Made by a program: the position numbers and the translations under genes. DNA of 64,000 bases from Mantis religiosa (lineage: Eukaryota > Arthropoda > Insecta > Mantodea > Mantidae), in NCBI GenBank assembly GCA_030765055.1, contig CM060958.1, forward strand, positions 108,483,627-108,547,626, given 5' to 3'. Positions 10,351 through 21,104 of the stretch are shown here, in pieces; the first letter of the stretch is position 1; each line of letters starts with the position of its first letter. Below the pieces are notes generated by a model. The model made no database searches. It was not told the origin of the DNA and was given only the letters and a program-made list of their open reading frames with translations.

Positions 10351-12536
10351 CAGTGGCGTATGCTGGGATTGTGACTGGGGCTATCACTAGCCCTACCAGA
10401 TCCGGACAATAAGGGATTGTTGATTAAATGTTATCTTCACAAACAGTGCATTTAAATCAGCCTTTCTTGAAACAAGCTGTTAAAACAATTAAAAAAAGAA
10501 AACAAGCAAATTTACCATACCTGTTTATAGATACATGAATTCCACCTGTCTTTCTTTGTGGGTAAACTGCATTGTGACACTATCAAAAACAGTTCCTCGC
10601 TGTGTCTTCTCAATGAAATAAGAATGTATTTATCAACCGAGAGAAGAGCCAAGTTGTTCAGACGAATTTGTCCTTATGTTGCACGTAAATAAGAGCCGAG
10701 GTGCCTTTGAAAACGGTAGTTGTCTTTAGATGCTGAGCCAGTGCCGTATCATTATTAGCCAGATATTGTAACAATTCTATATAATTGCCTATATTTAATG
10801 ACTCCTCACTTTCATCGTGGCCTCTAAACGAACATTCCTGTTTTGCAAGAAGAACCACTGCATCAATCAATCTTTTCAATACATTTCCATTTTCCTTAAC
10901 CTTTTCATTGTGCAAACCGTCAGCAAGTTCCTTTTGGTAATTCAATGCATGGTCTACCCGTTGAGTGTCGAAAGTTTTTAATGCCGTGAAAGATTTTATA
11001 TCCGTTGTTGATGTTTTATGTTTATCCAAAGCTGTGAATAAATAAGCTAAATTTGCGAAACCTGTAGTATTCCAGGGAGTTTTCTCAGTTGCAAACAACA
11101 AGCATGGCCAGCAATAAAGTTTATTTAGTTTGAATGAGCCATACTTATTATAATTACTTATACTAAAATACCTTTTATAAGGGTTCTTATTTTTTTCCTT
11201 CTGTTCACACTTCAAGTGCGGAAGAGCTGGAGTAGACCTTCCCTGTTGTAACTAAATTTTATCTTTTGGCAAGGGTTCCACGTTGATGCTACTTTGAAGC
11301 TATTATAATGTGTGGCTCAGGGTAAAACAATGAGGTTTCTCACAGGGTATGCGTGGATGTGTGTGAGAAGGATATTTTAATGACACTGGAATGCCCGTTT
11401 CAAACTTATTTATTTATTGCTTTTTTTTTTTTTTTTTAGAACATCGAAATTGAATTTGCCGACCAAGGGTTCCCAATTTCCTGTTTAGAGTTACTGACGG
11501 CAGAATGTTTATTACTCGATAAACTTTATTCGTTCCTCACGTGTATATGAACCGAAAAATATATTCTCACATTTTCTGGTATGCCTGGCCCAAGACAGAA
11601 CAAGTTGACCGCCCTAATAGGCTTCACGCCTCGGACTGCTCTCATCGGCCTGACGCCGAAGACTGTTGTCCACAGCTGCGTGTGTGGGTGTGTATGTAAC
11701 TTTCACTTTCCGAAGACCCTCTTTTCACACAAAGATCCCTTTGTGGCTGTTTTGTCGCCATTATGAATGATCCAGAGAATACCCTATTCAACAAGTCAAG
11801 TGAGCCCCTTTAGAAATCTGCTAAGGACACTGTTTCTTACATTGCTTTTGTTATAACAACTTTCCCCCCCCAACTGCTACTCGACTCAACTGCCCTTGCA
11901 CGTGTTGTAACAAAGAACCTACATTCCTTTGAAATCCATCATGATTCTTTACTTATGGCAAAGCTTAATTTCGGTATCACTGTTTTTCTATCACTAACTT
12001 ATCCTCATATTTAAACTGCGAGAATGGTCTTTGCACTAATTGTTTAACTACACATTCTTCACCCATTTCGAAGAATTAGCGCCAGCAACTGTCTTGGTAC
12101 ACTGTACATTATGAAGTAAACAATACTAATATGACTGTTTAGGACTGTAACAATAGGATAATTGAAAACACTCTCTCTTGCCCTTAACTCCAAATGCTAT
12201 GTTGAATTCCAAAGCCAGTCGTGTCCGTACGGTACATTTCTGAGAAGCTCGTATGAGTATAGCGATGCAAGGTTCCGAAGCATTGACATGTTGAATCCTA
12301 CATTCCTTCCCCTCGTCCCTCACTGCCCCTTACCCTAGAGAATGCTGCAACAGTAGCTACCGAAGCTCTGCTTGCCCCTCTGTTCAGTGATAGGGGGAGA
12401 TATTGCACCCTACGCAGTAATTCTTTATGGGGAAACAGGGCTGGCATTGCAATTATTAATATTGCTTATTAATTTCTAATTTACTTTAGATATGGGCTTC
12501 GGTGATAGCTTTGATAGCCCATAATATACGCCATTG
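10351..12536 (-). mobile_element. hAT element with ZMYM1-like transposase, internally deleted
   Basis: Ends are CAGTGGCGTATGCTGG on the left and, in inverse, CAATGGCGTATATTATGG on the right, fitting hAT terminal repeats. Flanks TATTTGTTTT (10341-10350) and TATTGTTTT (12537-12545) agree with a duplicated target after one base of slippage. They also sit where the mariner leader should be continuous. The transposase is encoded on the minus strand. Only its N-terminal part (10658-11215) and a last piece (FIEKTQRGTVFDSVTMQF, about 10540-10620) are visible, so most of the catalytic domain is gone. Confidence 0.8.
10658..11215 (-). pseudogene. hAT transposase N-terminal TTF-type zinc-finger region
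   Basis: The 185-codon frame contains the cysteine-containing block NKLYCWPCLLFATEKTPWN followed by GFANLAYLFTALDKHKTS, the N-terminal TTF-type zinc-finger region shared by ZMYM1-like hAT transposases. Later LAKQECSFRGHDES and YIELLQYLANNDTALAQHL also fit that family. The catalytic DDE region and dimerisation domain do not follow in frame. A remnant of the last exon-like part lies at 10540-10620. Confidence 0.8.
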
Positions 12537-12599
12537 TATTGTTTTGTTTACATTAACTTGAAAATTGTGTATCACTAAAAACATAGAAGTAACTCGTTA

Positions 12600-12882
12600 A
12601 AATGTTCGTGCAATGATGTATTGCGACCTTCGACGTGGATTATCATGACAAGAGTGCATCAATCAACTAACTTCCACATTTAGTGACGAAGCTCCATTCT
12701 TTGTCACTGTGAAACACTGGTATAACGAGTTTAATGGTGGTCGCCGTTTGCTGAATGATGAAGTTCGCCCAAAATGAGTTATTGTGTCAGAAAACTTTGA
12801 TGCTGTGCAAATAATAATGCAAGATCCTCATGTGACATATTGTAAGATCGAGGCCACTCTAGGCATTAGATTAGATTATTTA
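12600..12882 (+). pseudogene. mariner transposase N-terminal part
   Basis: Reading from 12601: NVRAMMYCDLRRGLS, stop, QECINQLTSTFSDEAPFF, then VKHWYNEFNGGRRLLNDE and VSENFDAVQIIMQD. These are the two DNA-binding helices and linker of a human-Hsmar2-like mariner lineage. At least two nonsense codons are present. The frame ends where the LINE fragment starts. Confidence 0.85.
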
Positions 12883-13622
12883 TTTATTTTGAATATTCGA
12901 AAATTTTACAATTTACAACTTTAGGCCACATTTATTAGTCTTTACGTTGTTGCTACCTTAGCTTACATGACACCCTGGTCTTCTGCTCTGCCAGGTAGCT
13001 CTTAACCTCCATGCCTCCTTGCTACTTAAATAGCCCCATTCTTCACCCTCATCTTCCTTTCTTATATTCTTTGCATTTCTTGCCCATTTTTATTTTACTT
13101 TCTGTAAGAACTCACCAATACTTCTTACCTTATTTTCCTCCTTTTCTGTTAACAATTTTATAGCTACTATCTTTTTCTCTACTTTCTCCCATTTTTCCTC
13201 CCAAACCTTTTTTCTCCACATTGCAACCTCCTCGCATTCTGTTACATAGTGTTCTATTCTTTCTTTCACCCCCACCCCCACACACACACACACAATTCAC
13301 AAATTCCCTTTTCCCTGCCTCTTTTCCCTCTTAGGAATATTGTTCCTGTTCTCATCCAAGCTAGCCCTTCTCTCTCTTGCCTATTGCAGTAATCTACGTA
13401 TGCTTCTTGTCCCTAATTTCTCTTTATTTGCTTGTAAAATTGTAATGATTTCATATTTTCTAGACTTATCCACATTTCTTGTCTTTCTATATCTTCTATT
13501 CTGCATTTTACCAATCTACCCATTTCCTTTCCTCTAATCTCCATATATCGCCCATTCCTATTTTTTCCATAATTCCTCCTATCTCTGCCCACCAACTATT
13601 TGAGTTTTCTAATCTTTTGATG
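12883..13622 (-). mobile_element. Non-LTR retrotransposon 3' fragment (copy 1) inserted in mariner
   Basis: Minus strand matches the plus-strand copy at 15020-15880 along its length: the region WWAEIGGIMEK (as relic), CNRQ-like motif, C-terminal zinc knuckle HYVTECEE, then a 3' untranslated segment with GGTGTCATGTAAGCTAAGG. The knuckle's first half is replaced by a (GT)n/(GGGGGT) expansion at 13266-13293. The 5' end is truncated. Clade cannot be fixed without the RT domain. Confidence 0.75.
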
Positions 13623-14260
13623 CTCGTGTCGTTTGGTGTACAAAAATGCTCATGAAATACAATGGCGGTGCCTCAAAACACGTATATAAAATTGTAATAG
13701 GTGAAGAATCATGGATCTATGCGTATGAGCTGGAACGTAAACAGCAGGCGACTGTATGGGTGTTTCAAAATGAAGCAAATCCAACAAAAGTTGTTCGCAC
13801 TGGAAGCGCCTCGAAGCAAATGTTCGCCTGCTTTTTCAGCAAAAGTCTCCATACGGCAACAGCTTTCTTCTTTAGAAGAACGTAAAATGTCCAATGCCAA
13901 GTGGTACACATCCATTTGTTTGCCGGAAGTTTTTGGTGAAGTAAGGAAAACCAACAAAAATCGTAAGATCGTTCTTCATCAAGGCAGTGTAAACGCACAC
14001 GCATCTCGTCCCACAGAGTATTTGAAGGCTAAAAACGTTCAATCGTTGGCTGATGCGCCATACAGTCCTGATTTGGCACCCAATGACTTGTTCGTCGGCA
14101 GAAGAAGCCGTTGATGCCTTCAAAATTTGTTTTGGTGTCTGAAGAATACTGGAACAAATGCTTTGACAAATGGTTCAATCGGATGTAAAAGTGTATTGAT
14201 CACAAAGCAGAATATTTTGAAAAATGGAACAAAGCAGTTTAAAATAAAACATCACTTTTT
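13623..14260 (+). pseudogene. mariner transposase catalytic part
   Basis: Frame from about 13624 gives DARVVWCTKMLMKYNGGASK, then IGEESWIYAYELERKQQ (D1 block with Asp changed to Glu), TVWVFQNEANPTKVVR, LPEVFGEVRKTNKNRK, LHQGSVNAHAS (D2 Asp changed to Gly) and APYSPDLAPNDLF (D3 kept). A frameshift falls near 13870. With D1 and D2 both changed the enzyme is dead. The stop and 3' inverted repeat follow at 14240-14295. Confidence 0.9.
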
Positions 14261-14297
14261 TAATTAATAGGCTCAAATATAATCAGTGCCCCTCGTA

Positions 14298-14995
14298 TGC
14301 AGCTAATTATTATCTTATAATGAAGATATTAGTGTGGACACTTGTTGGGTGAGATAGCTTTCAGTAACCAAATTCGGGAGATATAGAGTTTGATCCTCGT
14401 CGACCACTCACTCCAACCTTTTGTTTTCCATGGTTTATCCGGATGCATACGTGAATATGATTTGATTTCTTATCCACCACGGTGTATTTGACACTATTTT
14501 CCATCATCTCCAGTGTTGATTTCAGTACTGGTTAGAAATTGACATTTGGACGCTATTGACGCTTGAACTCAGGTTTAGAACCCTGCCATCTATGGTGAGA
14601 ACCCTGAACACTCAACAACAGATGGCGGCACTACAGATTAGTTGCCTAATGTTTAGAAAAACAACTAAGAATACATAATCTGGTAAAGACGTTAAAAATG
14701 TTGTTCACTTAATAACTATGTTTCTGTTTTACGAAGAGCAATGTCCTCAAATAAATAAACTCGAGTATATTTCTTACGTTATGACCAACCATATCAATGT
14801 TAATTTGTTTTCAAAGGATATGTATTGAGGAATAAGTTTACCAGGGTTAAAGATACTGTATGGGTACATTTATGCTAGTGACTTTGAATAAATTGTATTT
14901 ACAAACTATGTAGAACAGTGAAAGTAAAATCTCAGTAAAATATTTTACACCAGATCAGCTCAGTGCTGAAGACACATGAAGTATAGAAAAGGTTT
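14298..14995. other. No firm feature; weak tRNA-like patch
   Basis: Around 14350-14410 GGTGAGATAGCTTTCAGTAA and GAGTTTGATCC have the spacing of degenerate A and B boxes, so a decayed SINE is possible. No second copy was found in the window. The rest is AT-rich. Confidence 0.3.
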
Positions 14996-15885
14996 TGTAA
15001 AGAGCTGCTGGGCTTACCAAGATAAACACCTAGGGAAGTAGATTTAGTAGGATTGGGTAAGAAATGGAATAATAATGGAAAGAATAATACAATTTTGGTA
15101 TAGGTGTTTGACCAAAGAAGAAGGGGTAATTATGAAATTATGAATGAGACAGCAAAAAAGATTAGAGAACACAAACAGTTGGTGGGTAGAGATAGGAGCA
15201 ATTATACAAAAAAATAGGAATGGGAGATATATGGAGATTAGAGGAAAGGAATGCATACGATGTGGGTAAATTGTTAAAATACAGAATAGAAGATATAGAA
15301 AGGCAGGAAATATGGAGAAGTTCTAGAAAATATGAAATCATTACCATTTTTCAAGCAAATAAAAATAAATTGGGGACGAGAAACATATGTAGATTACTGC
15401 AACAGGCAAGAGAGAGAAGTGTTAGCTTGGATGAGAACAAGAACAATATTTGTAAGAGGGATAAGAGGTAAGGAAAAGGGAATGTGTGAATTGTGTGGTG
15501 GAAAAGAAAGCATAGTACACTATGCAACAGAATGCGAGGAAAAATGGGAGAAAGTAGAGAAGAGGATAGTAGCTATAAAAATGTTAACAGGAAATTGAGG
15601 AAAATAAAGTAAGAAATATTGGTGAGTTCTTACAGAAAGTAAAAGAAAAAATGGGCCAGAAATGTAAAGAATATAAGAAAGGAAGAAAAGGGGGAAAGGG
15701 GCTAATTAAGTAACAAGGAGGCATGTAGGTTAAAAGTTACCTGGCAGAGCAGAAGACCAGGGTGTCATGTAAGCCAAGGTAGTAACAAGGTAATAGATGA
15801 AATAGTGTGGGATAGGTGAACAATTATAAGAAATAATGTAAAAGATTGTAAAAGAAAAAAAATTGCACGAATAAATTATTCATTC
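14996..15885 (+). pseudogene. Non-LTR retrotransposon 3' end (copy 2)
   Basis: Same family as 12883-13622 and 49455-51700. Frames give WRLEERNAYDVGKLLKYRIE, then QANKNKLGTRNICRLL / INWGRETYVDYCNRQERE, VLAWMRTRTIFVRGIRGKE, and the zinc knuckle CELCGGKESIVHYATEC (C-C-H-C), a hallmark of the C-terminus of several LINE clades. The 3' untranslated part ends near 15885 at AAAAATTGCACGAATAAATT. Two frameshifts (near 15330 and 15590). Confidence 0.8.
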
Positions 15886-15888
15886 ATT

Positions 15889-16123
15889 TTTTTTTTTTTT
15901 TTTTTGTAATTTACGTCTTCCAATGTTAAGTCATATCGGACGATAAATACAATGGTGAAATGATGCTTAAATGAGTCCAGGGTCCATAGAGATTAGAGTT
16001 AGCCTACATTCGTCTTTCAGGATAAGGGAAAGCCCCGGAAAGACCTTATCCAGGTAACTCACCCTGACTGAGATTCAAACTCGGGACCTCTTGAATCTGA
16101 GGCAGACACGCTACTAAGGCGCA
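15889..16123 (-). mobile_element. tRNA-derived SINE (family A), minus strand
   Basis: Poly-T (reverse of the A tail), then the conserved TTACGTCTTCCAATGTTAAG and TCATATCGGACGATAA, ending with the tRNA-like head (reverse of B box near 16074-16087). Short direct repeats ATTCATTC flank it at about 15888 and 16124, so it probably inserted just at the end of the preceding LINE. Confidence 0.85.
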
Positions 16124-16364
16124 CATTCATTCCTTCATTCCTTCATGAAGTATATGGCAACTTTTTCAAAACGTATTTCCGGTGAAAAGTCAACATCTAA
16201 TGTTTGGGTGGAATGCAATACTTCTATTTACTTAGGTAGATAGCAGAGAAAGTAGAAAGGCACTTTCGTAAGAATAATTGGCAGAAGTTCTATAGAAGTA
16301 AATGGCAGTGAGTATAGATTAACATCCGAATGTATGAAAATAGTGTTTAGGCTCAACCATCCCA

Positions 16365-16746
16365 AACTTTAGTATTTATACGACTGGTAGCAGTACTTCT
16401 GCCTCGTTAAAGTATTAGTATTGGACCAATCAGAAGTGACCACGTAATACCTACTGTGAAAGCGCAAGCATCGATTGTTCTCGTTTCGATCGACAACGGT
16501 ACTAACGCCAGTTTAGAAAAAAGCCAAAATATCTGACACTAGTAACAGTGACATTGAACTTACACCCCCAGAAATTACGGCAGTTACCAATAACTTGTTG
16601 CCATAAAATTCAAGACAGATGTACGAGAAACTCTATTCACAATTCAGGGATTGGAGAATATCAAAAGGTATAAATTCGTTCTCAGAAAATGTATTCCTAG
16701 CTTGTTTCGAAGAATTGTCTCAAAACATGAAATCATCGACCTTGTG
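16365..16746 (+). pseudogene. Crypton-like tyrosine recombinase, leader and N-terminal part
   Basis: Bases 16365-16615 recur at 54912-55190, so the leader belongs to a repeat family. From 16619 the frame reads MYEKLYSQFRDWRISKG, FSENVFLACFEELS and MKSSTLW. This matches my recollection of the N-terminal SAM-like domain of insect Crypton-type tyrosine recombinases (phage-integrase fold). The open frame then runs by chance into the Jockey LINE. The continuation is at 17385. The catalytic R-H-R-Y residues are not visible. Confidence 0.5.
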
Positions 16747-17384
16747 GACTCACTATCGTCTTATATCACTGGCCTCCGGACGACTTTCAAAACTCTCACC
16801 TCTGTTGCATCGCCGTTCCGGCCCGGCCTACAGTCTTCATTGTTACTCTACAAATCACTCGTTCGTCCGCTTATTACATATGCCTGCCAAGTGTGGGGGG
16901 CCGCACACAAATGTCATCTGCGTCGTCTTCAGGTCATACAGAATCGCTTCATGCGCATCGCTACCAACGCTCCATGGTTCATCCGTAATCAGCAGCTCCA
17001 TCACGAACTAGGACTGTTACCTCTTCACGACTACATTCGCAGGATCACTCGTCGATTCTTTTCCACGCTGCAAGAAGTTCCAGGAGCTGTGCATAATAAC
17101 ATCGGCGTCCGCACGCGCCAGCCCTCACACTTGAAGAGGAGACTACCACAGGACCTGCTTCTAAGTGATACCTCTGACTCGAGTGATTCTAGTGCTTGAT
17201 GTCTGTCTTACTTCTTCTTACATTTCAGAGAGTATTATATGAGTTCTAACTTAATGTAGTTAGGGGGCGGCCTGTTAGCCTACCCCTGAGTGTTATTGTT
17301 CTTATTGTACTGTTAACTTCTTTTCACTCTCATCTGTAAAGCACTGTACTGCTGATCGATCAATAAAAATTATAAAAAAAGAAG
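16747..17384 (+). pseudogene. Jockey-type LINE 3' end, inserted in the Crypton-like gene
   Basis: The frame 16651-17199 contains RLISLASGRLSKLSPLLHRR in one phase and, after a shift, SLLLYKSLVRPLITYACQVWG, NRFMRIATNAPWFIRNQQ, LGLLPLHDYIRRITRRFF and RRLPQDLLLSDTSDSSDSS to the stop. Only the last ~150 residues of ORF2 and the 3' untranslated region are present (5' truncated). The end is CTGATCGATCAATAAAAAT and a short A run near 17370-17384. The same 3' end is seen at 24755-24780 (minus). Confidence 0.9.
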
Positions 17385-17490
17385 AATATAACGGAAAAAA
17401 GGGCAAAAAATGTACACCTGATGAGGTAAAAACATTTATAAATGGAAGCACCTGATGTTAAATACCTCATAATAAAAGTATTGTATGCGC
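17385..17490 (+). pseudogene. Crypton-like tyrosine recombinase, continuation after LINE
   Basis: GKKGKKCTPDEVKTFINGS, then after a shift DVKYLIIKVLYA. This resembles the start of the catalytic domain in the same recombinase family (KAKVFTxEEIxxFL, then a YLxxKVxLI strand). It lies directly after the poly-A of the Jockey insert, which supports one gene split in two. Confidence 0.45.
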
Positions 17491-17639
17491 GCGATAAGAA
17501 GAGCGATCGAGTTCCAAGTGCTCATTCGGTAAGTTTCGTTTAACTCCGTAAACATAGATGCCAACTCTGAAAATTGAAATGCGCTATACACTGGCATCTA
17601 ACGGCTAATACGCTAAGCTTTATAATGTCCGCCATATTT

Positions 17640-18210
17640 CGTTTTGATCAATTTTGAGGTTAAGCTAACCAGTTTACAACAATCGTATGTTAGAATTAGA
17701 ATTTTAGTTCGTCCTTGACAACATATACATGTTATGAGACACGTCAAAATGTATAAATACAGTATATACATAAAGTCAAATTGATTACATACAATATAGA
17801 CAGTAAGCAGCTTTTCTATGGTTTCATGTGGTATTTGCATAGACTAATTTACTACAAGAAATGTCAAATTACGAATATTACAGGTTTATGAATGTACTAT
17901 GCTCTCATTTACATGGTTATAGTTATAAAAATTCATTAACCGCATAAAAACAGTGTGCATGCAAAACTTTCTTAACCTTATTCTGAAAATTCTTTTATGA
18001 TACAGCTAGTTTAAATGAATTTGGAAGTTTATTATATAACATTATCCCTTTGTAGTTAAGTCTTCCTCCATAAAGGCTCGTTTGGTGCGCTCGAATTGCC
18101 AGTTTATCCTTGTTACAAGTGTGGGGGTAATGTACACCAGCCTTTACTTGAAAATTATTTATATTTGTATGAAAGTTTGTGGATGTTATGGCTCTCGAAA
18201 GGGGACACAT
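17640..18210 (-). pseudogene. LINE ORF2 C-terminal fragment and 3' region
   Basis: Minus strand: HYPHTCNKDKLAIRAHQTSL, YGGRLNYKGIMLYNKLPNSF, then a stop and KNFQNKVKKVL...CFYAVNEFL. The pattern (RxHxTxLYxxxxxYxGxxLYNKLP, then a last helix and FYSVxEFL) is the extreme C-terminus of a widespread insect LINE group (CR1/Jockey-related). The remaining minus-strand sequence down to 17640 is probably its 3' untranslated region. It abuts a DDE fragment at 18205. Confidence 0.7.
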
Positions 18211-18295
18211 TATTATTCATCTACCTCCGTATAACTGTCATCTGAGTGCAATTGAGCTGGCGTGGCCAAAACTAAGGAATGTTTTCAGAGAATGA
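18205..18295 (+). pseudogene. IS630-type DDE transposase fragment
   Basis: LPPYNCHLSAIELAWPKL followed by RNVFRE resembles the third-acidic-residue block (LPPYxxxLNPIExxWxxxK) of a DDE family. The fragment at 39780-40480 comes from a similar family but a different part of the protein. Only about 28 codons. Confidence 0.6.
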
Positions 18296-18694
18296 AACGT
18301 TATTTGTGATATCTTCGCTTATCTTACATGCTATTTTGCTGAACTGTGTTTTACAAGGTTGAACACATTGTAGAAACAAAAGAGCGTTAGTTCTCGCTTC
18401 TTGCCCTCTGCCCGCACCGCACCGTAAATCCAGCGCTCAACTTATCTTGCGCGTACTGTAAGTTTCTTTTCTTTAATGCTACCAATGTTTTATTTTAATG
18501 CTTTAGATTAAACTGTGTCACACGTTAACAGCTGTTTATAGGGAAGTAAACGATATTTCTGCGTCTGCGTACTAAGTACCTACTACGTCTCACCTTAAAC
18601 AAAACAATAACGCATATCACTCAAACCAGAAATGAATACTTTGAAATGAAACCTTTAATTTAGATACATGATCGTGCATAATCATGACTATAAT

Positions 18695-18806
18695 GGTAAT
18701 TAAAACGGTCGTATCATAGCTATTAACCGAGCGAAGCGAAACGAGTTTAATAATAATACTCGTGTTTTAATTGCTACCATTATAGTCTCGTTGCATAATA
18801 TACTAT
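18695..18806. repeat. Candidate right end of the Crypton-like family
   Basis: Shares TTATAGTCTCGTTGCATAAT (18782 onward) and a degenerate preceding segment (CGGTTAAT/CTCGTAATT type) with the right end of the repeat at 54912-55270. If so, the Crypton-like copy here spans 16365-18806 with a LINE and other debris inside it. Confidence 0.4.
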
Positions 18807-19867
18807 TTTATGTATGTTACTTTGGCTCTCACATAAAACTTTGGCGCTGTTTGTCAATTTGAAGGTTATGTTAGTATTTTAGCAGGTCTAGACGATGTTT
18901 ACGTAATATTTATGATTCACTAGTGTTTCTTATTCTTAAATTACGCACAATTCAAAACTACTGTAGGCTATGTAAAGTGAAAAGAACTCTAATAGAATCA
19001 TTTTGAGTCATCGCGAGTTGGCATATGTAAAATATAGTAAAGAAATCGATGGATGATAAGTGAATAGTTATCTAAACACACTCACATATCTGATGATAGC
19101 ATGTGCATATTTGGGGGAGTTATAGGAAGAAGTGTTAGTGGATGTCCATCCTTGACAGTCCTTTCCTGCCAACATACCAGTCAATAACATAATGTTTACA
19201 TTCTATGTTAAGAGCTGTTTTTAACTCTTGGCATCCCATTAGCTGTGAAGGAATAATTTTACACGTGCACTTAAGTTTATTAGCCGGGGCACAAGAAACA
19301 AAAGAAGTAAATTGCACTAAATTATACAACCGCCTGGAACATATACGGAAGTGAAGCGTGCACCTCTTGTTTTATGTTGTTCCTCGCCATTAAAGTTTAT
19401 TGCTAATTGTGAACAAAGGAACGTCACTGCATATGACGTAAATCATGTTTATAGCGAGCTACCAGATTGTTCACATATAAATAACGACGTGTTTACCTGT
19501 TTACCGTATAAGTAACAGGAAATATTTAATGATGCAAATTCTAAGAGCGTGTAGTAAGTGCATTGTTCAGTATTTCTTGTAGGAATATCATCTGTCAGTT
19601 CTCTACACATTGACAGGTATATTTTAAGTATTACTACGTAATTAGAGTTAGAGCACGCTGAACAAATTGGTGCATTTACATGTAGAATTGCAAAGCAATT
19701 TGGTAAGTTGTTTATGTATTATAGATGCACGTATGACTCGAACTGATGATGTAAGTAAAAACATAGAAGACTACACACGGGGGAAGTAATAAGGTAATTA
19801 GTAAAATTCTTTGAAAATTGAGGAATTGCACCTGGATAAGTAACACTAAAACAGAAGGAAATCAATC
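18807..19867. other. No recognisable feature
   Basis: AT-rich. Short frames without motifs. Confidence 0.45.
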
Positions 19868-20109
19868 TACACCGCCCTTTGTGAAAATTGTAACAAAAAG
19901 AAAGAATTTCCGCAATAACTCCAAATTTGGTGGAGTTTGTATAAAAGTGTGCAAGGAGTAAGTGATTTGGTTTGCAGAGAGATGGGGTACACTAGGCCAA
20001 GCAGAACGATGCCGCGTCGGTCCGACAAAGTAAGTGTTGCACCAAGTGCAGAGCTAGATATCAAACAAGGTGGAAACAATAAGGTTTACCTCGTCGACAA
20101 CAAAGGGAG

Positions 20110-20396
20110 CCATGTCGGCATGTGAGTGAGTTCGAACGGGGCAGAATAATTGGTCCCCGGGAAGCGGGTTTGTCATACTCTGACATTTCGACTCGTACAG
20201 GGCATGCTGCGACGATGTAGATAGATGAAGGTCGTACGTAACATAGAGCTGTTACTCGACCACGGAAGATAACCACAGCATTGGATGTCCGCCATATTGT
20301 CCACATGGCTATAACGGACCGTATAGCTTCATCCACAGTGTTGGCTCGATGTTGGAGCACTGCTTCAAGTGTGAACTTTGCATCAACGGTTCATCT
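20110..20396 (+). pseudogene. Tc1 transposase, N-terminal DNA-binding part
   Basis: Pieces MSEFERGRIIG-like (HVSEFERGRIIGPREAGLSY), SDISTRTGHAAT, then after shifts TTALDVRHIVHMAITDRIAS and LARCWSTA. These correspond to the paired-like helix-turn-helix and the RPRxTTxxxxRxIxRxAxxxR linker of insect Tc1 transposases. Interrupted at the retroposon insertion. Confidence 0.85.
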
Positions 20397-21092
20397 TCGG
20401 GTACCCCGCATGGCTTGCGGGCACCCAAGATAACCCAGGAGCTAATCCATACAGCAGCTAAAGCTGAGCTCCACATATTCTCCTAAGCTGTTAAGCATCA
20501 AAATTACCAACCCAAATTTCAGTAACAAAACACTAGGGTGGTAGGCATTGTATCCTATCCCTTCATCCCCGCCCGCAGTACGCCCGCGTTCGCCAGTCAG
20601 TGGGCTTGGGAGCTAACTTGCCAAGAATTTTAGGGGACGACCCAGTGGCCGTGATTAAGGCACTGCGGTTTGTTACCGAAATCGGTTTTAACCAGCGAGT
20701 CTGACTTGCATTTTATATTTATTACTTTTAGAGTTTTTAAAGTATGGCTTTAGATCGTTTTTAATGTCCTTTTAACAGTTGAGTGTTTTATTATATTTTA
20801 CCTTTTTTTAGCTAAATGTTTATAGCTTTTAGGTTTTAGTATTGACTTGGGGCCCAAATGACCTTGTTGTCGACGGGCCCTTAAACACCACACTCATCAT
20901 CATCATCCTTCATTCCCAAGGTACAATTACTGTATCCTTATAAGTTAATTCCTATCTAAAAACCCACCAGACATCCTACAACATCCCGAACAAACTTTGC
21001 CTGCGGTTAAACCCAAAACGGGTGGGCACGCAGCAAAAACCTTCTGGCTAAATACAGCCAGCCAGCCAGCACGACGAGCGAGCGAGCGAGCA
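20397..21092 (+). mobile_element. Composite RTE-like retroposon inserted in Tc1
   Basis: Flanked by a perfect 12 bp duplication AACGGTTCATCT (20385-20396 and 21093-21104). Block X (20397-20910) ends CGACGGGCCCTTAAACACCA then (CAT)n, the style of RTE-type 3' ends. Block Y (20911-21092) is the repeat shared with 8205-8275 and ends in (GAGC)n against the duplication. No coding sequence recognised. The two-block structure suggests a composite or twice-inserted element. Confidence 0.75.
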
Positions 21093-21104
21093 AACGGTTC
21101 ATCT

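Larger units (their letters stand above)
10250..14295 (+). mobile_element. mariner element split by a hAT and a LINE fragment
   Basis: Left end CGAGGGGCAGTACTTATATT at 10250 and the inverse of the same motif ending at 14295 (AGTGCCCCTCG) are terminal inverted repeats, each next to a TA (10248-10249 and 14296-14297). The mariner itself is 10250-10350, 12537-12882 and about 13623-14295, roughly 1.1 kb. Two later insertions separate these: a hAT at 10351-12536 and a non-LTR 3' fragment at 12883-13622. About 30 codons are missing at the second junction. Confidence 0.85.

Noticed and set aside
16651..17199. A single 182-codon chimeric gene
   Set aside because: The first ~35 codons are out-of-phase reading of the recombinase relic and the rest is the Jockey C-terminus. 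The join is an insertion junction.
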